64,000 bases of DNA, taken from NCBI RefSeq assembly GCF_963556105.2, contig NZ_OY829945.1:911001-975000 (forward strand), read 5' to 3'. The notes below the pieces were generated by a model that was not told the origin of the DNA, ran no database searches, and was given only the letters and a program-made list of their open reading frames with translations. The stretch is from an uncultured Tolumonas sp. GTDB taxonomy: Bacteria > Pseudomonadota > Gammaproteobacteria > Enterobacterales > Aeromonadaceae. Position numbers and translations under genes: made by a program. Numbering within the stretch: the stretch's first letter is position 1; each line of letters opens with the position of its first letter. This document shows, one piece after another, positions 57,911 through 64,000 of the stretch.

Positions 57911-58887
57911 AGAAAAAGATCCTACTGGTCGACGATGAGCCGAATAACCTGCAATTACTCCGGCAGATATTGAGAGCTTCATACCAGCTTATCTTCGCGC
58001 ATAACGGGCAGTCCGCGCTTGCCGCCGTCGCGGCGCATCATCCGGATTTGATCTTGTTAGATGTCATGATGCCCGATCTGGATGGTTATGAAGTCTGCCG
58101 TCGTTTAAAAGCTGATCCATTAACCCATGATATTCCAGTCATTTTTGTCACAGCAATGGGTGATGTCGATGATGAAGCTGCCGGGTTTGATGTGGGGGCA
58201 GTGGATTATATCCATAAACCCGTTTCCCCCGCGATTGTGATCCGCCGGGTGCAAACGCATCTCTCGCTGGTGCATGTCAAAGAGCTGGAAGATAGTCAGC
58301 GCGAAGCGATTTATATGCTCGGTGCCGCAGGCCACTATAACGACAACGATACTGGCCTGCATGTCTGGCGTATGGCGGCATATGCCAGAGCGCTTGCGGA
58401 AGCCTTTGGCTGGCCTGAACATTTGGCGGAACGGCTGGAGCTTGCTGCGCCATTGCACGATACCGGTAAGATTGGGATACCGGATGGCATCTTGAAAGCT
58501 CCACGTAAATTAACTGCGGAAGAGTGGGTGACCATGCGGCAGCACTCCCTCATTGGCTATGAAATTTTACAATGCAGTCATACCCCGATTTTTAAAATGG
58601 CGGCTGAAATTGCGCTCTATCATCATGAAAAATGGGATGGCAGCGGTTATCCGAAAGGGCTGGCTGGTGACAATATTCCACAGTCGGCACAGATCGTTGC
58701 GATAGCCGATGTTTTTGATGCGTTAACCATGAAGCGTTCTTACAAAGAAGCCTGGAGTGTTGAAGCCTCACTCGAAGATATGCGCGCCAACAGCGGCACA
58801 CATTTTAATCCGGCACTGCTGACCATCTTTTTGAATATCCTGCCAAAAATACTGAATATCAAAAAAGAGTGGGACGAAAAGGATTAG
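57907..58887 (+). CDS. Response regulator with HD-GYP c-di-GMP phosphodiesterase (RpfG-like)
   Basis: 326 residues. REC domain (~1-120) with phospho-Asp52 in LILLDVMMPDLDG, and HD-GYP domain (~135-310) with HD at 184-185 (LHDTGKIGIPDG) and HHEKWDGSGYP at 239-249. All catalytic landmarks are kept, so it should hydrolyse c-di-GMP. The ATG overlaps the kinase stop (ATGA) and has an aggagg site inside the kinase gene. The pair parallels RpfC/RpfG, but the sensor is haem-PAS-like, not a membrane quorum sensor. Confidence 0.95.
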   Translation: MKKKILLVDDEPNNLQLLRQILRASYQLIFAHNGQSALAAVAAHHPDLILLDVMMPDLDGYEVCRRLKADPLTHDIPVIFVTAMGDVDDEAAGFDVGAVDYIHKPVSPAIVIRRVQTHLSLVHVKELEDSQREAIYMLGAAGHYNDNDTGLHVWRMAAYARALAEAFGWPEHLAERLELAAPLHDTGKIGIPDGILKAPRKLTAEEWVTMRQHSLIGYEILQCSHTPIFKMAAEIALYHHEKWDGSGYPKGLAGDNIPQSAQIVAIADVFDALTMKRSYKEAWSVEASLEDMRANSGTHFNPALLTIFLNILPKILNIKKEWDEKD

Positions 58888-59242
58888 CGTTCGTATCACT
58901 TTACATAAGCACTACCGCTGATAAGAAACGAGTATGGCATGTTGTATTAACTGATTGTTTTGTAATCGAACAGTCAAGGTTTGGTTTGTATTGCTGGCTT
59001 AAGCCAACTACGGTTAGAGTAACAAAGGAAGTTGTCATCCGTCTGTCATTTGGGTGTGTTGTAACTGACATTATGTTTTACCTCGTTTCTCTGTGTTCCT
59101 GCCTGTTTTGTTAACTACATGTATAATATGGTTAATTTAATATTTTTCTCCTGTTTTTGTTTCTCTTTGTTGCGTTGTTATTCATAATACACCACGCAAT
59201 GTGTATCACATGGTGTATCACAAAGTTCAGAGGCAATAGGCG
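58888..59242. other. Intergenic boundary between chromosomal genes and integrase
   Basis: About 355 AT-rich bases with no convincing gene. The small open frame at its start has no ribosome site and overlaps the end of the HD-GYP gene. I looked for a complete tRNA-Thr and found none. The last 60 bases hold short repeats next to the integrase start, listed separately. Confidence 0.5.
59187..59222 (+). repeat. Short repeats upstream of the integrase
   Basis: GTGTATCACA occurs twice in tandem with 12-base spacing (59201-59210, 59213-59222), and an inverted ATACACCA lies at 59187-59194, complementary to TGGTGTAT. They lie 20-56 bases before the integrase ATG. They could be integrase arm sites or an autoregulatory operator. 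Confidence 0.6.
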
Positions 59243-60439
59243 ATGAGTGTTAATAAGCTGAATGACAACAAGCTAAAAGCGCTTCTAAAAAAGTCGGTAG
59301 AAAAAGAGTCATGGATAGCTGATGGTGACGGTTTGGCTATCCGTGCTCAGATCAGTGGTAATTTGACTTGGTATTACAGATATCGCCTTGGTGGACGTGA
59401 TACTAAACTAGAAAGGCTGCTTCTTGGTAAGTATCCAGACTTGTCATTATCTGCAGCCAGAAAACTTAGGGATAAATGTCGCGCTTGGTTGGCTGAAAAT
59501 AAAGATCCTCGCTTTATGCTAGACAGAGATACTCAAGAAACACTGAAGCCAGTCACCGTTAAGGATGCTTTAGAATATTGGGTTAACAATTACGCAGCAC
59601 ACAATCGAAAATATCCAGAGAAAGACCGTTCGCAGTTACAAGTTCATATTTATTCCAAGATAGGTTCAGTACCACTTCATATGGCTGATCGTAGACATTG
59701 GCTTTCAGCTCTAGAACAAATCACTCGCAAAGGGTCTCCAGTTGCTGCTGGTTGCGTTCTTCAAGTTTGTAAACAAGCACTTAGATATTGTGATCGCCGA
59801 GGATATGCCACCAGCACGGCATTAGAGCAACTGACTATTCCGGATGTCGGAAAAAAACATGGGAAACGAGATCGTGTTCTGACTGATGTTGAACTAGGTG
59901 GATTATGGAGATTACTTCATAGCAATGAAATACAGACATATTACCAAGACATGCTTTTGCTGATTACTGTCTTTTGCGCTAGAACGGGTGAGGTCAGACT
60001 TTCAACATGGGATGAATGGGATCTTAATGCCAAACTCTGGACTGTCCCGAAAGAAAACAGTAAGACTGGTGAGCGCATCACCAGACCTATTCCTGATCGA
60101 GTGATTCCTTGGCTGGTGGATATGAGTCAGCGAAATAAAGGGCCTTTCATCCTTGGCGAGGTTAGAGAACCGGATGCTGTTAGTCAGTTTGGTCGAAGAT
60201 TATACAAGCATAGAATATTGAATCATGGTGAAGGCTGGTCTCTACACAGCTTACGGCACACGTTTATTACAAAAAATGCCGACTTGGGTGCACCTCCTCA
60301 TATCGTGGAGTTACTAGCTGGGCATGAACTGGGTGGGGTATTTAGTGTTTATAACAAAGGCGAATATTTAATGGAGAAAAAGCAGGTCTTGGATAGATAT
60401 CTTGATCGGTTGGAATTATTAGCTGGACTAACAGTGTGA
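59243..60439 (+). CDS. Tyrosine recombinase / P4-type integrase
   Basis: 398 residues. N-terminal DUF4102 arm-binding domain (~1-95; DGDGLAIRAQISG, GKYPDLSLSAARK), core-binding helical region (~100-190) and catalytic domain (~205-395). Catalytic residues are visible: Arg in CARTGEVRL, HSLRHTF, His in AGHELGG and Tyr in VYNKGEY. It directs site-specific integration, usually at tRNA 3' ends. The stop codon abuts a tRNA-Thr 3' fragment, so the att core lies at the 3' end of the gene. It appears intact. Confidence 0.93.
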   Translation: MSVNKLNDNKLKALLKKSVEKESWIADGDGLAIRAQISGNLTWYYRYRLGGRDTKLERLLLGKYPDLSLSAARKLRDKCRAWLAENKDPRFMLDRDTQETLKPVTVKDALEYWVNNYAAHNRKYPEKDRSQLQVHIYSKIGSVPLHMADRRHWLSALEQITRKGSPVAAGCVLQVCKQALRYCDRRGYATSTALEQLTIPDVGKKHGKRDRVLTDVELGGLWRLLHSNEIQTYYQDMLLLITVFCARTGEVRLSTWDEWDLNAKLWTVPKENSKTGERITRPIPDRVIPWLVDMSQRNKGPFILGEVREPDAVSQFGRRLYKHRILNHGEGWSLHSLRHTFITKNADLGAPPHIVELLAGHELGGVFSVYNKGEYLMEKKQVLDRYLDRLELLAGLTV

Positions 60440-60442
60440 AAT

Positions 60443-60490
60443 GCATTCGTAATGCGAAGGTCGCAGGTTCAACTCCTGTTACCGGCACCA
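60443..60490 (+). other. 3' fragment of tRNA-Thr(CGT): probable attachment-site remnant
   Basis: From the anticodon arm (GCATTCGTAATGC, anticodon CGT) through a good T-arm (GCAGG/CCTGT around TTCAACT) to ACCGGCACCA, this is the 3' half of a tRNA-Thr related to E. coli thrW. The 5' half is missing; its place is taken by the integrase stop. Such fragments mark the att repeat left when an element enters a tRNA gene. It is not a working tRNA. Confidence 0.85.
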
Positions 60491-60646
60491 ATAAAATCAG
60501 TAACATATGTAGACTCATCCTTTCCATTTTTCCTTTAAATCCACTTTGCGTACTTGTTTAGCAAAACATAAAATCCGTCTACATGTCTTTCTTCGTTTAT
60601 TATTCGGAGCTGATTTTCTATAAAAACATCAATGCAGGAGAATAAA

Positions 60647-61435
60647 TTGGGTTTATACGACAGGATTAATGACCAGATTGAAAAGTCTCAGAATGCTAGT
60701 TCTCAGTTCATCAGTCTGAGAAATATCTACATATATCTTAAAAATCATCACGCAGAAGCAAGCAGCGAATCATTACTTTCATCATTGGATGCTGAATACC
60801 AGAGTCTTGAGGTAAAGCCTCAATTCTATGAGTTAAATGGTGGGCGTTTAATGCAGATTAATCAGCATTTTCAGATCCCGGCAAAAGCATCCTCATTTGA
60901 GGCGCTAGGAAAAAGCTTTCCAATTACATTATCTCGGATCATATCTGATATTAAGAATGATCCATTAGAACACCAATCAGCTAAGAAATATGGGTTCATC
61001 AGAGATGAGATCAATAAGGCTCTGGGAATTGATTTTCCTGAAATGCCTTGCGAGCTCCGTGACTATGAAGCTGAACTTTCTGAGTTAAGAGCCGAAAATG
61101 AAAAATTGAAAGCAAGCAAAAAGAAACCTCATCCTAATTCAGAAAGAAATGCGGTTGATAGAGAAGATGTATTAAGTGCATTGATTTCAATTCTTTACGA
61201 GCCGGAATTCTATATAAGTGAACAACAACTCAAGAGAGCCAAAATTCCTGATTTAACAATTCGTAAGTTGATAAAGATATTAAACTCTGTATTACCAAAT
61301 CAAACGCAGTTGGTAAAAATTTTAAATGAAAAGAGTCGATTGTTTTGGCCTATTGATAATGAACCGCCTATAGGTGATGAAACTATTAAGGTACATCTAT
61401 CGGAATCCATTAATCGTATAAAAAATGCACAGTAG
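60647..61435 (+). CDS. Hypothetical mobile-element protein with coiled coil
   Basis: About 262 residues. I prefer a TTG start at 60647, 6 bases after a caggag site, over the ATG at 60632, which lies upstream of that site and has none of its own. A short coiled coil (ELSELRAENEKLKASKKK) sits near residues 140-160 between two helical regions. No signal peptide or known domain. A/T-rich like the rest of the element. Function unknown. Confidence 0.55.
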   Translation: MGLYDRINDQIEKSQNASSQFISLRNIYIYLKNHHAEASSESLLSSLDAEYQSLEVKPQFYELNGGRLMQINQHFQIPAKASSFEALGKSFPITLSRIISDIKNDPLEHQSAKKYGFIRDEINKALGIDFPEMPCELRDYEAELSELRAENEKLKASKKKPHPNSERNAVDREDVLSALISILYEPEFYISEQQLKRAKIPDLTIRKLIKILNSVLPNQTQLVKILNEKSRLFWPIDNEPPIGDETIKVHLSESINRIKNAQ

Positions 61436-61543
61436 TCTGTACAGAGTACATAAGTACTCTGTAATTTTTGCTGGTATTTGTGTGCTTTAATCGCCTGGTA
61501 TCGAATTGATGCAAATAATTTCAACTCATATACAGGAGCATTT

Positions 61544-61774
61544 ATGCACGATGACAAAAGCATACCCAAAACAACTATGTCAGAGAAGATCACTTCGTTT
61601 TATCAGCCACAACGCATGATCCGTATCAAGATGATGTTGGAATGGTTGGACTGCAGCAGAACTACGTTGTATCGCTGGGTTCAGGATGGCAAATTTCCAA
61701 AGCCAAAAATGAATGGCGGACGTACTTTAGGTTGGACATACAGTCAATATGAACAGTGGTTGACGGAACACTAA
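61544..61774 (+). CDS. AlpA-family prophage/island regulator
   Basis: 76 residues. MerR-like winged HTH of the AlpA family: RIKMMLEWLDCSRTTLYRWV, then DGKFPKPKMNGGRTLGW and the WLTEH end. These small activators switch on excision or late genes of P4-like elements. ATG at 61544 follows caggag. A strong terminator follows directly. Confidence 0.85.
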   Translation: MHDDKSIPKTTMSEKITSFYQPQRMIRIKMMLEWLDCSRTTLYRWVQDGKFPKPKMNGGRTLGWTYSQYEQWLTEH

Positions 61775-61786
61775 ACAATACAAAAG

Positions 61787-61810
61787 GCTGGCATCGTCCA
61801 GCTTTTTTTT
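61787..61810 (+). terminator. Terminator after alpA-like gene
   Basis: A stem gctgg (61787-61791) / ccagc (61798-61802) with a 6-base loop and an eight-T run. Confidence 0.85.
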
Positions 61811-61878
61811 CATCTGTTTCATCGAAACAATTTGAAACAAGAAAACATTAAATCCAGCTAAATAAAACAAAATCTTAT

Positions 61879-63219
61879 ATGTCTCAAGACCAGCACACAC
61901 AAGACTTTGCGGGTGATTTATATTCATCAGAAAGTCCGGATATTAATAATATTACCCGCCCTTATTCTGACGTTGAAGTGATCAAACCCAAAGGAGAGTT
62001 CCTATTCAACGACTTTCTGTGGAAAGTACTTCCTGCGAACGATCAGCAAAACGGAAAAATGATGAAACGTATCTTTGAAATTGTTGATCAAGTATCAGGG
62101 CTGTCATCTCGTTTTCTTGCTGTTCGCTATGATTTGCATTTGAAGGAATTCCAATCAAATAACCAGGTGATTGATATTTTCCATAAGAATCTATTTGGTC
62201 AATTACGCAAACGCTACCCGAGGTCTTTTCTCAGTTACATATGGGTTCGAGAAAGAAACGAAGCCGATGCACAGCACTATCATTATGCTTTGATGATGGA
62301 TGGAAACTACATTCGTAGCCCAAACAAATTAAATGATATTGTAAAAATGTGTTGGGAAGAGGCTGCTGGTGGATCTGTCTGGTTTCCTGACAATATGACT
62401 TACTTTGTTAAGCCGAATGATATTGACACTTACAGCAAGCTAATGATTCGTCTTAGCTATTTTGGAAAGAATGCGACTAAGGAGTCTTCGGATGTCTGTA
62501 AGAAACGTATAGGTTTTGGAATACGGAAAGCACGAAAGACGGGGTCAATGTCAGCCAAAACATATAAGAAACTAGAAACGCAAGATTCTGAGCTTGTACA
62601 AGCAGTTGAGCCTGAGTTTAAAAATGTTTCTACGAATGTAGAACCAGAATCAGCGCTAAGTTTCTGCGGTAAGTTGGATAAATATTTTACACATGATCAT
62701 TCTCTGGAGTTATTAAAGCCACCAGCACAGCCTATTAAGTATGATGTATTAAATCGATGGGTGGTTTGGTCGCGCCCTGATTGGAAATGGCATCGTCTGA
62801 ATTATGTTTATGAAGCATTGTCTACGGGTGTTTGTTTATCGGAATATGCTGAAAAATACGCATTAAGCCTTACTCGCACCTACGCGAATTTCCGCCAAGT
62901 AGGTGGGCAGAGTCTTCGTACAATTCATTGGGCTTGGCATAGACGTTGTTTGTATTTTAGTGATATGTCACTGAGCGAATACATTGCTGAAAAAACACTA
63001 TATTCAAACATGGCCGTTAGGCAATTACAACGCAGACCAATGTCGGAGTTTTGGAGTAGGCATTTTGATAATTATTACCGTAAATATTGGCTGCAGGGTT
63101 ATACCGTTTCGTATTATTGCCGTGTTTACAGTTTAAATGTTAGTACAGCAAGACGGTATCTGGTCGACTTCCCTAATGCTGCATTGATCGATCCGTTTGT
63201 TTTGAAACCCTGGTTGTGA
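61879..63219 (+). CDS. Inovirus Gp2-like / YagK-YfjJ C-terminal domain protein
   Basis: 446 residues. The region ~45-215 matches the YagK/YfjJ C-terminal (inovirus Gp2) family often found beside alpA in P4-like islands, with FLSYIWVRERNEADAQHYHY and a WFPDN...SYFGKNATKE block. The HYH in QHYHYAL recalls HUH replication proteins, so a replication role is possible but unproven. The C-terminal third (WRVVWSRP-like, repeated Trp/Tyr blocks) is not recognised. No clear ribosome site before the ATG, so the start is uncertain. Confidence 0.72.
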   Translation: MSQDQHTQDFAGDLYSSESPDINNITRPYSDVEVIKPKGEFLFNDFLWKVLPANDQQNGKMMKRIFEIVDQVSGLSSRFLAVRYDLHLKEFQSNNQVIDIFHKNLFGQLRKRYPRSFLSYIWVRERNEADAQHYHYALMMDGNYIRSPNKLNDIVKMCWEEAAGGSVWFPDNMTYFVKPNDIDTYSKLMIRLSYFGKNATKESSDVCKKRIGFGIRKARKTGSMSAKTYKKLETQDSELVQAVEPEFKNVSTNVEPESALSFCGKLDKYFTHDHSLELLKPPAQPIKYDVLNRWVVWSRPDWKWHRLNYVYEALSTGVCLSEYAEKYALSLTRTYANFRQVGGQSLRTIHWAWHRRCLYFSDMSLSEYIAEKTLYSNMAVRQLQRRPMSEFWSRHFDNYYRKYWLQGYTVSYYCRVYSLNVSTARRYLVDFPNAALIDPFVLKPWL

Positions 63220-63438
63220 TCACTTCAGATTAACTTTCACAATTGATCGCTTTTTATCAGAACGAAAAAGAACGACGTACAAGTAATGCATCATAAAATG
63301 AGGTGAATTGGTTGTGTTCTGCGTAATTGTGTATTGTTCTGATGCATAAAACTCGCAGTTCTGAGGTGATCACCAGGGATGTGATCACACTGATATGATC
63401 GCTTTAGTGATCGGATTATCTTGGAGATCTGCGATCGC
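63216..63438 (+). promoter_or_regulatory. GATC-rich palindromic operator region before the WYL regulator
   Basis: GTGATCAC occurs three times (63216-63223, 63366-63373, 63381-63388). Two copies are extended to 10-base palindromes GGTGATCACC and TGTGATCACA, 15 bases apart. Six GATC (Dam) sites fall within 69 bases (63368-63436). No gene is seen from 63220 to 63546. Probable autoregulatory operator of the WYL gene, possibly methylation-sensitive. Confidence 0.6.
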
Positions 63439-63546
63439 AAAGCATCAAACTGTACCTTTCCAATACTATCCACCTGATAAATATGACAGAATGAGTCTTG
63501 TTGCAGATGAATCTGTCTGTCGGTGTCTGTAGTCGATGGAGGGTAT

Positions 63547-64000
63547 ATGAACAGCGCCAGATTACCCGTTGAACGATTTGCATTCTTAGAAATGCTGGCC
63601 TTTTGGATGGGTGAGGTAAGGAATAAGAACTTAGAGAAACAGTTCAACATCACCCGCCAGCAAGCCTATAAAGATTTTACTCTGCATCAGCAATTGCACC
63701 TCAATTGCCTCATTAAAACGGATAAAGCCTGCTACGAATATGCTGATAATGCCAAATGTCACTATTTTGATGGTGGTTTAGACGATTTTCTTCTCTGGTT
63801 AGAAACAGGCCATTTCGCTATATCAACGCCATTACCGAATACGTTTACTTCTCGTCTTAAATTACCAGAGCGTCATGCTTCCCGTCATATTGTTGCTACA
63901 TTAGTTCGAGCAATTCACCAGCAACTGCGAATTGAAGTGAACTACATTTCACTCTCAAACCCTGAAGAAGAAGGGCGTATTTTCAGCCCGCATAGCATTG
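63547..64000 (+). CDS. WYL-domain transcriptional regulator (BrxR/CapW-like), partial
   Basis: First 151 residues; the gene runs off the window. The ATG follows a good ggagg site. N-terminal winged-HTH (~8-55; EVRNKNLEKQFNITRQQAYKD), then a linker and the beginning of a WYL domain (IEVNYISLSNPEEEGRIFSPHSI, ~128-150). This layout matches the BrxR/CapW family, homodimeric repressors that usually sit first in BREX, CBASS and other phage-defence loci. Defence genes are therefore expected just to the right. Confidence 0.82.
   Translation, partial: MNSARLPVERFAFLEMLAFWMGEVRNKNLEKQFNITRQQAYKDFTLHQQLHLNCLIKTDKACYEYADNAKCHYFDGGLDDFLLWLETGHFAISTPLPNTFTSRLKLPERHASRHIVATLVRAIHQQLRIEVNYISLSNPEEEGRIFSPHSI

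Noticed and set aside
58869-59114. Small frame after the HD-GYP gene
   Set aside because: It overlaps the HD-GYP 3' end, lacks a ribosome site and resembles nothing.
60443-60490. A functional tRNA-Thr gene
   Set aside because: Only the 3' half is present. The D-arm and the 5' acceptor strand are missing because the integrase gene occupies that place.

Overview
The window reads as chromosomal DNA of a gammaproteobacterium. Housekeeping genes (purL end, nlpC, clsA, purU, ghrA, tpx) resemble those of Aeromonadales/Vibrionales/Enterobacterales. A facultative, nitrogen-fixing Aeromonadaceae-type organism (Tolumonas-like) would fit, but that placement is inference from gene content and not a database match.

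Layout. 1-14 kb: ordinary chromosome (purL 3' end, cell-wall and lipid genes, two DUF945 paralogues, purU, an LEA-type lipoprotein, a porin / phosphate-binding-like / diguanylate cyclase group, ghrA, tpx). 14-31.5 kb: alginate region. A PL7 alginate lyase and a 1 kb AT-rich leader precede algD-alg8-alg44-algK-algG-algX-algL-algA, then algC, manA and a second beta-helix epimerase-like gene. The order is that of Pseudomonas/Azotobacter, but algE (outer-membrane porin) and algI/J/F (acetylation) are absent. 31.6-37.5 kb: AraC-type regulator, GH3 beta-glucosidase lipoprotein and periplasmic alpha-amylase. 37.7-52.6 kb: Mo-nitrogenase genes in three transcription units, nifHDKTY, nifENX-fdxB and nif-type iscA-nifUS. 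Each is preceded by a readable sigma-54 -24/-12 element and by TGT-N10-ACA NifA sites. A HDOD gene and a flavoprotein gene lie between the second and third units. 52.8-58.9 kb: chemoreceptor, Cys-rich lipoprotein, a soluble hybrid kinase with two tandem FixL-type haem-PAS domains, and an overlapping HD-GYP response regulator. 59.2-64 kb: mobile-element DNA with a tyrosine integrase, a 3' fragment of tRNA-Thr(CGT), an AlpA-like regulator, an inovirus Gp2-like protein and the start of a WYL-domain regulator that runs off the window.

Five copies of a ~126 bp ERIC-like imperfect palindrome are scattered between genes, one of them inside the alginate operon and two in inverted orientation around the HDOD gene.

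How the parts may work together (inference): the haem-PAS kinase would sense oxygen and set the HD-GYP c-di-GMP phosphodiesterase. c-di-GMP is the known activator of Alg44-dependent alginate polymerisation. Nitrogenase is oxygen-labile, and alginate is a known oxygen barrier in Azotobacter. The window may therefore hold an oxygen -> c-di-GMP -> alginate -> nitrogenase-protection circuit encoded around the nif genes.
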